DNA of 64,000 nucleotides from Schaalia sp. ORNL0103 (GCF_019429565.1 NZ_JAHXSA010000002.1:1-64000); one strand, 5' to 3'; positions 11,901 through 21,284 are shown, counted from the stretch's first letter. Program-made: numbers and translations. Notes: a model not told the origin generated them from the sequence alone.

Positions 11901-14890
11901 TTCCATGCAATGAGGTTGGCGTTAACCGGAGAGGTCATGGTTGCCACGAACTGGATCTTTTCGCCGACCTCAATATCGCGGTTCATGACGAGGCGGAAGC
12001 CCTTAACGGTCTTCAGGTCTGCAGGTGCTGCTCCCCACGCGTCGGGGGTACAACCGGCAGGGCCGTCGTTCATCGCGCCACCGACGCTCATAACCTCGCC
12101 GCGGCAGGGATTCTCAACCGTCGTGTACTGGATCGTGATATCCGAGGCGGGAATTTCGCTGGTTTCGGGGTCCTGGCCCGACTTTTCCTTGATCGACTGG
12201 AAGGTCCAGTTGGTCGAGTTCAAGAAAGGCTGCCAAGAGGAGCCGCGTGCCTGAGAAGAGGCGGGACCCACACCCGTGTCGCCCGGGTGAGGAAGAATGT
12301 CATAGGCGACAACCTTCGTCAGGGGAGCGTTGCCAGCGTTTGCAATGGTGAAGCGGTATGCGCCATCCGAACCCGGATCGATCTTTGCGACGTCTCCGGC
12401 AGGAACAAAGTCGGCGTCCTTATTGCCCTTGACTTCCTTCGCGATGCTCATTGCGGGGGTGGTCGCAACGTTGAAGTTGGCAGTGGCGTAACAGACGTAG
12501 TCCTCAGTTGAACCGTTGCCGTTGACGTCGAAGGTGTCCTGCACGCGGCCGGTGAGGCAGTAGTTCGTGTTGCGCAGGCTCTTATCCTCGGTGGTCGCCT
12601 TCGCGCCGTCGCCGGGCATGTAGGCGTTTGCATCGTTCGTGGTCTGACCAGCAGGCGCTGTATTCTTCACAGTCGTGTTGAAGGCCGTGTAAAGATTTCC
12701 TTCGACGGGATCAGGAACAATCATACGGAGCAGGGTTCGGCCCGATCCGTTGTAATTCTTCGTGATCTCAATCTGGACCTTGCTGACGTCGTACTTGCTT
12801 CCATCAGGATTCGTCAGAGGTGAACTAGAAAAGATGCTGACCTGAGATGCATCGTCGATATCGAAGCCTTCGGGCAGCAGATCCGCAAGGGTAAATGGGG
12901 TGGGCTTACCGCCTTCGGACTTCTTGCGAACAATACCGTTAACGCCGAAAGAGGCTGTCTTTCCAACGGTCACGGGGTTCGTGCGAGCAACCTTCACAAC
13001 TCCCACGCTGGGGAAGTCCTGGCGCACGCGCATCCAGGTGCACAGATCATCGGCAGAGGCAACGACCTGGCCGCTGTCCTTATCCGTCAAGGTGCCGGAT
13101 GCACAGTTCTGGAAACGGACGTAGTCAGGAGAAGCGACATAGTTGTAGTACTTCTCAGGCGGGGCAACCGTGTTGTAGTGGCTGGCGAAATCCGCAGGCT
13201 CTTCGGTGGGAAGAGTCGAGGGGATCGTGCCGTAGAACCACACGGATGGATTGGTTTGTGGTGCAACATCCGAATCGATGGTGAAACGGGTGATCCACTC
13301 GCCATCGGGAAGGTTCAAAGTGCTTGTCTCGGTGTAGTTGACGACCTCGTGGTTGCCCTTGTTGGTCCAGTACTCAAGAGTCCAGCCGCCCTTATCTTCG
13401 TAGCCAGACTTGCCAAAAATACTGAAACGGTAAGGGGCAACCATGGTCGGTTGATCACACGAGCCGCCTGCTGCCTTGGCATCCTGAGAGGACCAGGTAC
13501 AGGGCATGGTGTCATCAAAGTGAGCGTGAGTCGTTGTGTTACCGGTGTTCGACACACCGAAACGCCACGCGCTCATGCCCTCACGGAAGGCATACGTGTT
13601 GTCGTTACCGGCCTTGGCGAGTCGACCGCCCGGCTTGCGCAGGGAGAAACCATGGGTGATTTCAGAGCTCTTCGTCAAGGTCGTTGAAGGATCATTCATC
13701 ACCTTGGCGGTGATGGTGGCCTTGTTTGTAACCGTGTCGGCCGTCGTTACCGAACCTTCGGGGTATTTCACGGTAACCAAGGACTCGATGGGGTTTTGCC
13801 AAGCCCACTTGTCATAGGACCAAGTAACAGTGTGCGTCGCTGCATCGTAAACGCCGCCATTGGTAGCGGAAACGAATACTGCCTGTGCGGGAAGCGGATC
13901 GACGACCTTAATGTCCTGGACCTGCACGAAGTTGGTGCCGTTGACGCCACCCTTCAGTGAGGAACCATTCCAGCGGATACCAACCTTATTGGGGTCGGTT
14001 TGGTCGATCTGCTGGTAGCCGTAGCGCAGCTTGTACGTCGTTTCACCGCCGACAGCAGGGTAGCTGTTCGGGTTTGTCGAACCGCTCTTCTCAATGGCGA
14101 TATCGGTGTCCGCGGTCCACGTGGTGGTTTTCGAATCCTCGACGGGATCTGCGTTCCACGCCGTAAATTCGACACGTTGAGTGGTTGTCGAGTTAGTCGG
14201 TGCATCGTTTCCGTCGTAGTGCCAGGTGATCTGGATACGGTCGGAGGTGCCTGCCGGGATGGTGCGGTTCAGAGAGTAAATGAACTGCTTCATACGGGGA
14301 GGCCCGGGGAGAATACTCTGGCTGGTAAGGGCGACGGTAGAGCCGGTAACAGCAGTGGCCGTGTAGAGATTGTCCTTCAGCTGAACTCCGGCGGGAGTGA
14401 CTGCTTCGGGGAGCAAGAACTTGATGGAGGCACCTTCACAGGGGGTGGTTACCGACGAACAGGAGTAGTTGATCGTCGTCACCTGGTTTTCGCGCACCGA
14501 AAGGGTGTCGCTGTCGTTCGTGACAGTCATTGCCAAGGTCGCCGGCTTCTCAGAGGTTGAGCGTGCGCGGCGCGTGCGGGGCTGATCCTCGGGGGCTTCC
14601 TCGGCGGCGGGAGCCTCAGCACCAGCCTCGGCGTCGGGAGCCTCAGCACCAGCCTCGGCGGCGGGAGCCTCAGCACCAGCCTCGGCAGCGGGCGCGTCTG
14701 CGGCCTCAGAGTTGGACGAGGCCGTGGCAGCTTCCTGAGAGGAAGCTACGTCAGGCGATTGCGTGCTTTCATCAGCGGCGCTGGCTCGCATAGCGAGGGG
14801 TGTCAGCGACGTGACGAGAAGCGAGAGAGCGGCCAGACTGGCAGCACCCGCAACGCCCACACGGGCGCGGAACGGACGCAGTCGAGACAT
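8969..14890 (-). CDS. Giant wall-anchored SdrD_B/DUF11 repeat adhesin
   Basis: A 1973-residue surface protein. The chosen ATG (14890) has GAAGGAG eight bases upstream. A signal peptide ends near ASAAD (about residue 38). Then comes an Ala/Glu/Pro spacer with 9-residue repeats (AEAGAEAPA-like). DUF11-type domains fill much of 100-1150; one begins near DVSVTKKVARV at about 1030. SdrD_B/Cna_B-like domains start near residues 1192, 1328, 1458, 1713 and 1830, recognised by TTDANGNYTF, GVTVTLTD and DVDNNG motifs. Another DUF11 domain lies near 1583. The end is a sorting signal: LARTG (1937-1941), a hydrophobic stretch and KRRRERE. LAxTG is the class-E-like sortase variant; no sortase gene is in this window. 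Probable role is adhesion or coaggregation, by inference only. Confidence 0.92.
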   Translation of the reverse strand: MSRLRPFRARVGVAGAASLAALSLLVTSLTPLAMRASAADESTQSPDVASSQEAATASSNSEAADAPAAEAGAEAPAAEAGAEAPDAEAGAEAPAAEEAPEDQPRTRRARSTSEKPATLAMTVTNDSDTLSVRENQVTTINYSCSSVTTPCEGASIKFLLPEAVTPAGVQLKDNLYTATAVTGSTVALTSQSILPGPPRMKQFIYSLNRTIPAGTSDRIQITWHYDGNDAPTNSTTTQRVEFTAWNADPVEDSKTTTWTADTDIAIEKSGSTNPNSYPAVGGETTYKLRYGYQQIDQTDPNKVGIRWNGSSLKGGVNGTNFVQVQDIKVVDPLPAQAVFVSATNGGVYDAATHTVTWSYDKWAWQNPIESLVTVKYPEGSVTTADTVTNKATITAKVMNDPSTTLTKSSEITHGFSLRKPGGRLAKAGNDNTYAFREGMSAWRFGVSNTGNTTTHAHFDDTMPCTWSSQDAKAAGGSCDQPTMVAPYRFSIFGKSGYEDKGGWTLEYWTNKGNHEVVNYTETSTLNLPDGEWITRFTIDSDVAPQTNPSVWFYGTIPSTLPTEEPADFASHYNTVAPPEKYYNYVASPDYVRFQNCASGTLTDKDSGQVVASADDLCTWMRVRQDFPSVGVVKVARTNPVTVGKTASFGVNGIVRKKSEGGKPTPFTLADLLPEGFDIDDASQVSIFSSSPLTNPDGSKYDVSKVQIEITKNYNGSGRTLLRMIVPDPVEGNLYTAFNTTVKNTAPAGQTTNDANAYMPGDGAKATTEDKSLRNTNYCLTGRVQDTFDVNGNGSTEDYVCYATANFNVATTPAMSIAKEVKGNKDADFVPAGDVAKIDPGSDGAYRFTIANAGNAPLTKVVAYDILPHPGDTGVGPASSQARGSSWQPFLNSTNWTFQSIKEKSGQDPETSEIPASDITIQYTTVENPCRGEVMSVGGAMNDGPAGCTPDAWGAAPADLKTVKGFRLVMNRDIEVGEKIQFVATMTSPVNANLIAWNSVAMSGGVTENGKVSYLQPNEAPKVGINVSTDVSVTKKVARVKVNGDQPVMDANGIPETIESTDPVMPGDYMLYSITLNNKGPAVASGMKIKDVLPQGIEAISTQVRLCQTDATTPCVGVQHNSAPDLANLDTDWEAMPSGQLNTNLAVNGTQTLYVLVKVSEGSEGKTITNTATLGEFDQVDSNPDNNTDSATFKVGGSISGTIYNDTDATWINDRGIDKPFEGVTVRLLDANGNPVKDSSGADITATTDANGNYTFNRLPLGDYKVEVVPDHATVDGENVSLSDYTQTYGYQTSTKRSEAGKGNLTTPTISLTTSNANVSKVDFGFVKPASVGNFVWFDANKDGVQDADEVGVAGVTVTLTDGAGNPVIDLGGNPVKPVTTDANGKYEFTNLMPNVDRIVASAGEENYKVTFTVPAGYSATKSYAALDDEKDSNGTESSVTLTEGQNDETVDFGLIADGTIGDTLFWDVDNNGGSEPSGADKPLAGVTVKLTYTTPAGVEKTLTTVTDENGKYSFKDLAPGDYVVTVDKASLATVCPECTAQTHAPSGDLTASEGQELSLTSKVTLSPGAMTNNDQDWAFTGSADTAIKKAITTPSAEEQGTFDFAPGKEITYSLTLTNNGPSVATGVTASDKLPAGVTFVSAEGDGSYNAETGKWDLSNLTIAKDEVKTITITVRITGEGVGSLITNVATITHQDQVGDDPTNNESSASFKGGYNLGGTIYRDSDASYSKSDSEQRFKGVTVALLNEDGTPVLDSEGKPMTATTDEKGAYQFVGLAPASYRVVIVDPDKGDLAGLIPTQAYTGKGATEAAVTITDASVQGVDFGLVAPATIGDRVWNDKDGNGADNGEPGVPGVTVILKDANGVEVGRTTTDANGNYRFTGLVPGTYTVDIEVPAGFNAATTSMTVTVGEGEENLNVDFPLTVIPTPTPATTVAKVLARTGSDASVLGGMAAMAAIAGIAALAGKRRREREDA
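14611..14691. repeat. Three in-frame 27-bp repeats in the adhesin
   Basis: Nearly identical 27-bp units begin with GAGCCTCAGCACCAGCCTCG at 14611, 14638 and 14665. They encode the 9-residue Ala/Glu/Pro repeat after the signal peptide. Being in frame and almost identical, they can expand or contract by slippage without breaking the gene. Confidence 0.85.
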
Positions 14891-14932
14891 CGTCTTCTCC
14901 TTCTTTTGTTGAAATGTGGACAGGACTTGCAT

Positions 14933-15334
14933 CCCAGCCTAGTGAAGGAGCAGAGTGAACCACCATGCCTAACAACTATCGCCTAAGCCACAACTACAAC
15001 GATGTATTTCGTTGAAATTTCGGGCATAACGGCAATGTAACAACTTCTCTGAACCCTTGGTCAGCACTCAGTTTCGAGCATCAGCAATAGATTTTTCAAT
15101 AATTATCAGCGTGCCATTGTTTGCATCATCAAATTATGACCACTGCAATATGGATTGGGCGACAATCAACCTCGGGTTTTAGTGACGCATTACACTTAGA
15201 TACTGCCGTTTGTATAATTACTCCGTATTCCCAGGGCGCGCGTGCGGTCCACGCACGACACACTTTCCAAACCAACTAGCAAATAAACTGCGCAACGCCG
15301 GATAGCTCCCCGCCCACTGGGCCAGAGAATACGA
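14933..15334. other. AT-rich non-coding leader upstream of the adhesin
   Basis: About 400 bp with far lower GC than its surroundings and no credible ORF. It holds the adhesin promoter; the left part becomes the mRNA leader. A possible minus-strand promoter has GATAAT (15102-15107 as ATTATC on plus) and TTGATG (15127-15132 as CATCAA), with a long 19-bp spacer. The size and AT content suggest nucleoid-protein or regulator binding. Confidence 0.5.
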
Positions 15335-15366
15335 AACCCCCGCGCTTCGAGGGAAGCGCGGGGGTT
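15335..15366 (-). terminator. Hairpin terminator after tRNA-Ser(GCT)
   Basis: AACCCCCGCGCTTC (15335-15348) pairs perfectly with GAAGCGCGGGGGTT (15353-15366) around a four-base loop, immediately downstream of the minus-strand tRNA. Only a weak T-rich tail follows. Confidence 0.7.
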
Positions 15367-15371
15367 ATGCG

Positions 15372-15461
15372 CGGAGACGGCGGGATTTGAACCCGCGAGG
15401 GGCTATGCACCCCTACCTCCTTAGCAGGGAGGCGCACTCGACCGGACTATGCGACGTCTCC
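15372..15461 (-). tRNA. tRNA-Ser(GCT)
   Basis: A 90-nt class II tRNA with a long variable arm. The acceptor GGAGACG pairs with CGTCTCC, the anticodon loop is CTGCTAA (anticodon GCT, codons AGC/AGU), and the T arm contains GGTTCAAATCC. No CCA is encoded. Confidence 0.95.
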
Positions 15462-15539
15462 AGTGCCGACTACTTTAAGGCATTTTCGCCGCGAGCGCGA
15501 ACGTGCACCCGCTGCGACGCCCGTGGGCGGCCGGCTCGG

Positions 15540-15626
15540 CGGAGGGCGAGGGATTCGAACCCCCGGTGCCATTGCTGACACAACGGTTTTCAAGACCGTC
15601 TCTTTCGGCCACTCAGACAGCCCTCC
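15540..15626 (-). tRNA. tRNA-Ser(TGA)
   Basis: An 87-nt class II tRNA. The acceptor GGAGGGC pairs with GCCCTCC, the anticodon loop is CTTGAAA (anticodon TGA, UCN codons), a variable arm is present, and the T loop is GGTTCGAATCC. No encoded CCA. It lies just upstream of the other serine tRNA and probably shares its transcript. Confidence 0.95.
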
Positions 15627-15708
15627 AGACGCGGATCATCCTACAGGACCAGGCCCGGGGATGCGACCCTCGCATCCCCGGGCCCGAGCCCATCAGACAT
15701 CTGGCGCG

Positions 15709-17049
15709 TCAGCCGCGCAGCCCGAAGAAGTTCCAGGACTTCTTGTCGGGGGCCGGCTCCTCGGGGTGATCGAGGAGGCCGCGCGACAGCGCGGGGGCCG
15801 TCGGCGGCCACAGCGGCAGGCGGATCGCGAGCGTCGCCTGGACGGCATGGTAGACATCCCAGCGCGACGACTTGGCGGGCTGCACGTTCTCGTTGCGGGG
15901 ACCGAGGCGACGCACCCACCGGCCGGGCTGGCTGATGAGGTAGTCGTGGATGTAGTCGACGAAAGAGCGGTAGCAGTGCTCGAAGTGCTCGACGTCGGGG
16001 ACACCGGAACCGTCGTCCAGCATCGCGCGGCGCACGGCGACGGTGGCGCACACACCCTCGCAGACGACCCACTGCTGGTGCTCGTCCTCGCCGGGCACGG
16101 GGTCGCCCTCGTCGTTGACGCCCGTGGAGAAGCCGGGGTTGCCGTCGGTGCGACGCCAGCCGTCGACGCGCGCGCGCTCGAAGAGCTCAGTGCCCATCTC
16201 GAGGAGGTAGTCGGGCACGGTCCAGCCCATCGAGCGCAGGCCCGCCCGCACCTGCAGCGCGAAGCGCCCGAGCTGCATGGAGTGGCCGGTCACGTAGCCC
16301 ACGTAGTAGCGGCGTCCGTCGTTGAGGAGCTTGCCCGCCTCGGGGCTGGGCTCCCAGTTTTCGTCGAAATACTCCGGAATGCGCCATCCGTTCTTGGAGG
16401 CGACCTTGTAGGCGAAGGCCGTCATCTTCTCGGCGCGGTCGAGCCATTCGGGCTCGGTTGTCGCCTCGGCCGCGGCCATGTAGGCCTCGATCGTGTGGAT
16501 GAGCGTGCCGAGGGTGTGGACGGGGACGGGCTCGTTGAAGGCCTCGTCGTACTGATCCCACACGAGGCCGTAGTCGTCGGTCCACAGCTCCTTCTGTTCC
16601 TCGAGCATGCGGTTGAGCAACTCGTGGGCTCCGGGGCGGTCCGCGACCGTCGCGGCGGCGACGCCCAGCAGCGCATACACCGTGTGGTACTGCGACTTGA
16701 CGCGCGCGTCCTCGTCCCACGGCACGCCGCGACCATCCGCGTCAGGCTCGGGCTTGATGGCGAACCACATGCCGCCGTTGACGGGGTCCGTGAAGTAGTT
16801 GGTGAGCGCCTTGACGGCATGATCGGCGTAGCGGCGCGTGCCGGGCAGACCCATGAGCGCGCCAAGCGAGAACACGTAGGCCATGCGACCAGTGACGGCC
16901 AGGTCGATCGATCGGGTCGGGTCGGGCTTTCCATCGGCGTCGAGATGCGCGAAACCAGTCGCGACGATCGCGCCTTCTGCCTCTTCAATGAGTGCCTGCA
17001 TGTGGCCGCTCAGCCAACGGTTATGTTCGATGGAATCAAACCATCCCAC
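15709..17049 (-). CDS. AGE-family sugar epimerase/isomerase
   Basis: A 446-residue protein of the N-acylglucosamine 2-epimerase / YihS-like family, which interconverts aldoses and ketoses or 2-epimers with active-site histidines in an (alpha/alpha)6 barrel. The start is a GTG (GWFDSIEHNRW) because AGGAGG lies six bases upstream; a longer reading frame exists but has no such signal. Recognisable barrel helices include DLAVTGRMAYVFSLGALMG, GGMWFAIKPEPDADG, KSQYHTVYALLGVAAAT and GHSMQLGRFALQVRAGL. Length fits the mannose or sulfoquinovose isomerase branch. It is divergent from phosphoglucomutase, which fits a role in hexose metabolism, but the substrate cannot be told. Confidence 0.85.
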   Translation of the reverse strand: MGWFDSIEHNRWLSGHMQALIEEAEGAIVATGFAHLDADGKPDPTRSIDLAVTGRMAYVFSLGALMGLPGTRRYADHAVKALTNYFTDPVNGGMWFAIKPEPDADGRGVPWDEDARVKSQYHTVYALLGVAAATVADRPGAHELLNRMLEEQKELWTDDYGLVWDQYDEAFNEPVPVHTLGTLIHTIEAYMAAAEATTEPEWLDRAEKMTAFAYKVASKNGWRIPEYFDENWEPSPEAGKLLNDGRRYYVGYVTGHSMQLGRFALQVRAGLRSMGWTVPDYLLEMGTELFERARVDGWRRTDGNPGFSTGVNDEGDPVPGEDEHQQWVVCEGVCATVAVRRAMLDDGSGVPDVEHFEHCYRSFVDYIHDYLISQPGRWVRRLGPRNENVQPAKSSRWDVYHAVQATLAIRLPLWPPTAPALSRGLLDHPEEPAPDKKSWNFFGLRG

Positions 17050-17297
17050 GATGTTCCTCCTGACAACACAGTCACGGTCTGCGGTGACCGACATCTCATA
17101 GGATAGTCGCTCGGCGCCGTTTTTGGGAATACGTGCATACACCCCTCTGCCCACACGGACGAGGCCGGGGCGCGGCGCGCTCTCACCTGGCCTTTTCCAG
17201 ACGGCCAGCCACGACCTCGAACAAGAGAAAACAAGGAAAAGTCCACGCCGTGGGACAGTATTACCCACAAGCGGGCGTAACGTGCAACACTGTCCCT

Positions 17298-18974
17298 ATG
17301 CATGAACGAGCTGGCACACGTGCCCTACCTGAAGACCTCATCAACGTCGACGATGTCATCTCCGCTTACTACGACATCACGCCCGACCCGACCGACGTGG
17401 GACAGCGCGTCGCATTCGGCACCTCGGGTCACCGCGGATCCTCGCTGGACGCCAAGTTCAACGAGGCGCACATCATCGCCATCACCGCTGCGATCATCGA
17501 GTACCGCGCCTCCCAGGGCTTCAACGGTCCTCTGTTTATCGGCCGCGACACCCACGCCCTGAGCGAGCCCGCGTGGCGCACCGCCCTGGAGGTCCTCGCG
17601 GCCGCCGGCATCGACACGCGCATCGACTCGCGCGGCTCCTACACGCCCACCCCCGCCGTGTCCGTCGCCATCCTCGGCGCGAACGGCGCCCCGGGTAACC
17701 TGCGCACCGAGGGCGACGGCCTGGCCGACGGCATCGTCGTCACCCCCAGCCACAACCCCCCGCGCGACGGCGGCTTCAAGTACAACCCGCCTCACGGCGG
17801 CCCCGCCGACACCGACGCGACCGGCTGGATCGCGGCGCGCGCCAACGAGCTCCTCGACTCGGGTGAATGGAAGAACGTTCCCCGCGTCACCGGCTCTGAC
17901 CTGCTGCACGACCCGAACATCAAGCCCTTCGACTACCTGGACTACTACGTCTCGCAGCTGGACCAGGTCATCGACATCGAGGCCATCCGCAAGGCGGGTG
18001 TGCGCATCGGCGCCGACCCGCTCGGCGGCGCGTCCATCGACTACTGGGCGGCCATCGGCGAGCACTACGGCCTCGACCTGACCGTCGTCAACCCCGAGGT
18101 CGACCCGGCCTGGCCGTTCATGACCCTGGACTGGGACGGCAAGATCCGCATGGACTGCTCCTCGCCCTACGCGATGGCGTCCCTGCGCGAGGCCATGACC
18201 CCCGACGCCGAGGGCAACACCCCCTACGACATCGCGACCGGCAACGACGCAGATTCGGACCGCCACGGCATCGTCACCCCCGACGGCCTGATGAACCCGA
18301 ACCACTTCCTGGCCGTCGCCATCGAGTACCTGTTCACGCACCGTCCCGGCTGGGGTGCGGACGCGGCCGTGGGCAAGACCCTCGTGTCCTCCGCGCTCAT
18401 CGACCGCGTCGTGGCCTCCATGGGCCGCGACCTCATCGAGGTGCCCGTGGGCTTCAAGTACTTCGTGCCCGGCCTGCTGTCCGGCACCGTCGGTTTCGGC
18501 GGCGAGGAGAGCGCGGGAGCCTCGTTCCTGCGCAAGGACGGCACCGTGTGGTCGACCGATAAGGACGGCATCATCCTGGCGCTGCTCGCATCGGAGATCC
18601 TGGCCGTGACCGGCAAGACCCCCTCCCAGCTGCACGAGGAGCAGGTTGAGCGTTTCGGCGCCTCCGCCTACGCCCGCATCGACGCGGCTGCCTCCCGCGA
18701 GGAGAAGGCGAAGCTCGCAGCCCTGTCTGCGGACGACGTGACCGCGACCGAGCTGGCCGGCGACCCGATCGTCGCCAAGCTGGTGCGCGCGCCCGGCAAC
18801 GACGCACCCATCGGCGGCCTGAAGGTGACGACCGAGTCCGCGTGGTTCGCCGCACGCCCGTCGGGCACCGAGGACGTTTACAAGATCTACGGCGAGTCCT
18901 TCAAGGGTGCCGAGCACCTGGCCCAGGTCCAGGAGGCCGCCAAGCAGGTCGTGTCCGATGCCCTGAACAGCTGA
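17298..18974 (+). CDS. pgm: Phosphoglucomutase (alpha-D-glucose phosphate-specific)
   Basis: Interconverts glucose 1- and 6-phosphate, linking glycolysis to glycogen and cell-wall sugar nucleotides. 558 residues from ATG 17298, the usual length; the frame stays open upstream, but conservation begins here. The phosphoserine loop is GTSGHRGSS, the metal loop NDADSDRHG, the sugar-binding loop GGEESAGAS, and the phosphate-binding loop ARPSGTED. No Shine-Dalgarno precedes the start, so it may be leaderless, although the nearest hexamer (AACACT) is a poor -10. A GC-rich hairpin terminator follows the stop. A dispersed motif copy lies upstream at 17158-17166. Confidence 0.96.
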   Translation: MHERAGTRALPEDLINVDDVISAYYDITPDPTDVGQRVAFGTSGHRGSSLDAKFNEAHIIAITAAIIEYRASQGFNGPLFIGRDTHALSEPAWRTALEVLAAAGIDTRIDSRGSYTPTPAVSVAILGANGAPGNLRTEGDGLADGIVVTPSHNPPRDGGFKYNPPHGGPADTDATGWIAARANELLDSGEWKNVPRVTGSDLLHDPNIKPFDYLDYYVSQLDQVIDIEAIRKAGVRIGADPLGGASIDYWAAIGEHYGLDLTVVNPEVDPAWPFMTLDWDGKIRMDCSSPYAMASLREAMTPDAEGNTPYDIATGNDADSDRHGIVTPDGLMNPNHFLAVAIEYLFTHRPGWGADAAVGKTLVSSALIDRVVASMGRDLIEVPVGFKYFVPGLLSGTVGFGGEESAGASFLRKDGTVWSTDKDGIILALLASEILAVTGKTPSQLHEEQVERFGASAYARIDAAASREEKAKLAALSADDVTATELAGDPIVAKLVRAPGNDAPIGGLKVTTESAWFAARPSGTEDVYKIYGESFKGAEHLAQVQEAAKQVVSDALNS

Positions 18975-19011
18975 CGCTCTGACGCTGCCCGCTCACGCGG
19001 GTTGCGTGAAG

Positions 19012-19041
19012 GGGGGCGGCGCTCGATTGAGCGCCGCCCCC
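19012..19041. terminator. Bidirectional terminator between pgm and the lipoprotein gene
   Basis: GGGGGCGGCGCTC (19012-19024) pairs perfectly with GAGCGCCGCCCCC (19029-19041) around GATT. It lies between convergent genes, with a short TT on the plus side. Confidence 0.8.
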
Positions 19042-19075
19042 TTCGTCGTCTAGCAGGTTGCTGAGTTGGATCCCG

Positions 19076-19678
19076 TCACGACTGCGTACCGGCGGCCGCG
19101 TCGGCGAACCAGTCCGGCACGCGCCCGGGGATATCCGCCAGTTCCTGGGGATTAGCGGACGTTCCGTCGCTGCGCAGATCACCCGTGTAATAGTCCATCA
19201 TTGTCAACCCAATACCCGACACCATGATGTGTACGGTCGCTCCGTATCGTTCACTCGTCCAGGCGAGAACCGTGTCACTGCCACGGCCGTCATCCTCATA
19301 GACGTGTTCACGGAAATCGAAACCGAGGGGCTTCAGCTCGGCGTCAAATGCTGCGCGCACCCGGGCAGGATCACGTTCTTCGAAATTGTACGTACGCGAC
19401 ACCATCGAGAACAGAACCTGGTCACCGACATCGACACGATAGATGTAATCGTTGCGGCTGTAGCTGCGGTAGTTCTCACGCGTCATCAGCGTATCGCGCG
19501 CACGAATGATCGCCGGCTCCACGTCTCGCTTGAACGCCTCAATAGACTCAAGAGATGAGGCCCGCTCCAGGCTTTCCTTCTGTTCCGGATTCATTCCTTT
19601 TCCTCCTCCGAACGGTACGCACGAGGCGCACACCACTGCTAGAACAACCGCGAGCGCTCCGACGAGCGGGCGCCTCAC
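19076..19678 (-). CDS. Lipoprotein of the DUF1023 module
   Basis: A 200-residue predicted lipoprotein. A short signal sequence ends in VCASC, so Cys20 would be lipidated. The mature part contains RENYRSYSRNDYIYRVDVGDQV and a later TSERYGATVHIMVS; I do not recognise a named domain. The start is a GTG overlapping the upstream gene's stop (GTGA), so it is translationally coupled as the last gene of a three-gene operon with a DUF1023-type hydrolase and a WXG-like protein. Its product would sit on the outer face of the membrane, probably serving the same surface system. Function unknown. Confidence 0.8.
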   Translation of the reverse strand: MRRPLVGALAVVLAVVCASCVPFGGGKGMNPEQKESLERASSLESIEAFKRDVEPAIIRARDTLMTRENYRSYSRNDYIYRVDVGDQVLFSMVSRTYNFEERDPARVRAAFDAELKPLGFDFREHVYEDDGRGSDTVLAWTSERYGATVHIMVSGIGLTMMDYYTGDLRSDGTSANPQELADIPGRVPDWFADAAAGTQS

Positions 19679-21282
19679 TTCTTACCTCGGCCCGCGATGA
19701 CCCGAGAGATATCGTCGAGTGCCTTACTGTCCTTGTTGAAATATCCGCCGTGCTTCTGGAACGGATAGGGCTGCGACTTGTCGATTTCGTCGCCAACATC
19801 GCCGGACAGGTGGTTATAGCCCGGCATCTTGGCGGGATTCTTTCCGAATCGACCGTCGTCTCCTATGCCCTGGACCATGTCCTGCTTGTAGTCCGTGGCG
19901 CTCACCCAGGCATGCCCCTTCTCCAGCTTGAACTCGGAGACATCCTGGACACCCGAGCCCGGAGAGCCAAACTGGATGAGGTCGTCCACGACACCGGGAT
20001 TGACCTTGGTAAGCGCGATACCGGCGGTCGTCGACCCGAAGGAGTGACCGGCGACGCTGATGTGCGCGTCGCCCGCCGGGCCGGCTTCGCGCGACGCGTC
20101 CAGGCCGTTGAGGAATCCGGACAGCTTATCCGCGCCCCTCCGGGCGTAGCCAATGTCCGCTACCTCTGCGAGGTTCTGGGGCGCCTCGTAGCCAAGGTAG
20201 GAAACGATCGCAACCCCCTCACCCGGAGCGTGTTTCTGAACATTCTCTCGCATGATACCCGCACGCTTGTCATAGTCATCCAAGTTCTCGGCGACATTGG
20301 AGTACAGGCCGGGAACGACCACACCGACGTGAGCGGCCGTGTCAACATTGCCCTGCGCGACAGCTGCGGTGACGTGCTTGCCCGAGGTCTCCAGGCTCAG
20401 GAGCTGGCGGGGCACACCGTCCTGATCTTCCCTCTTGATCGTGTCCTTGACGTTATGGAGCGCCTTCACACGCTCTTCGACGAGCTCCAGCTCCTGGCGC
20501 TCGCGGCGCGAGGGATGTGGGCCGTAGCGCTGCTTGAGACGCTCGAGCTTCTTCTCTTCGCGCTCGGTGGCGTCCTCCAGGTAAATGCGGTTCGCCTTGT
20601 TACGCGACGTTCCGTCGATGCCGTTGAGGTTGCCGATCTCCTGGGGGTGAGCCTTGATCATCTGCTCTTTTTCGGCGTCGCTGAGCGACGACCACCACTT
20701 GGCCACTTCCTTTTCGGAGGCTCCCTTGGGCGGCAGCTTCAGGTTCTTCTTCGGGACTCGTGTTCCCTTGGTTGACCCATTCGCGTAGGAGCTTGCTCCA
20801 CCACCCAGGGCCGCGAGCTTGCTCTGCGTGTTCTGGACGACGCTCGTCGCTTTTTCCATGATCGCGGCAACCTGCTGGGACACGATCTTCATGTTCTTCT
20901 TGATCGTCACCGCATCGGCCGGAGACACGTTGTGCGGCCCCACGTACTGAACGGATCCATCCGCCCCGATATGGAGGGAGTGGTTCGCGGCGGTGCCGTC
21001 GAGTTTCCTGGCGGCCGTTCCAACCGTTTCAGCACCCTCCGAGGCCTCGCTGAGGACGCTCGCGAGAGCCGTGAGCTTTTCTTCCTGCCGCTCAACCTCC
21101 GCACAGAGCTTCAACATCGCGCGACGGGCAGCATCGACCGTGTTCCCCTGACCGGTCAGGGAGCTCACGTTGGATTGAAGACTCTCAGACGCACTCCTGA
21201 GCGACTGTGCGCTCTTTTCGTATGCCTGCGCTTGCTGGCTGAGGGACGAGCCCTCCCATTGCAGGAGATCAGACCACTTCAT
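19675..21282 (-). CDS. DUF1023 alpha/beta-hydrolase with WXG-like N terminus
   Basis: 535 residues. The N-terminal 140 residues are a helical WXG100-like region starting MKWSDLLQWEG, with heptad-like helices and VERQEEKLTALASVLSEA. A charged linker follows. The C-terminal domain is a DUF1023/alpha-beta hydrolase with nucleophile elbow VAGHSFGSTTAG (Ser in GHSFG), a QFGSPGSGVQ strand, and a conserved GYNHLSGDVGDEID near the end. This layout is common in actinobacterial proteins linked to type VII secretion, as surface or secreted hydrolases. It is the middle gene of a three-gene operon. No ESX secretion ATPase occurs in the window, so export would depend on genes elsewhere. Confidence 0.85.
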   Translation of the reverse strand: MKWSDLLQWEGSSLSQQAQAYEKSAQSLRSASESLQSNVSSLTGQGNTVDAARRAMLKLCAEVERQEEKLTALASVLSEASEGAETVGTAARKLDGTAANHSLHIGADGSVQYVGPHNVSPADAVTIKKNMKIVSQQVAAIMEKATSVVQNTQSKLAALGGGASSYANGSTKGTRVPKKNLKLPPKGASEKEVAKWWSSLSDAEKEQMIKAHPQEIGNLNGIDGTSRNKANRIYLEDATEREEKKLERLKQRYGPHPSRRERQELELVEERVKALHNVKDTIKREDQDGVPRQLLSLETSGKHVTAAVAQGNVDTAAHVGVVVPGLYSNVAENLDDYDKRAGIMRENVQKHAPGEGVAIVSYLGYEAPQNLAEVADIGYARRGADKLSGFLNGLDASREAGPAGDAHISVAGHSFGSTTAGIALTKVNPGVVDDLIQFGSPGSGVQDVSEFKLEKGHAWVSATDYKQDMVQGIGDDGRFGKNPAKMPGYNHLSGDVGDEIDKSQPYPFQKHGGYFNKDSKALDDISRVIAGRGKK

Positions 21283-21284
21283 TG

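Noticed and set aside
15463-17106. 547-codon frame through tRNA-Ser and opposite the epimerase
   Set aside because: Runs across a tRNA gene and antisense to a recognisable AGE epimerase.
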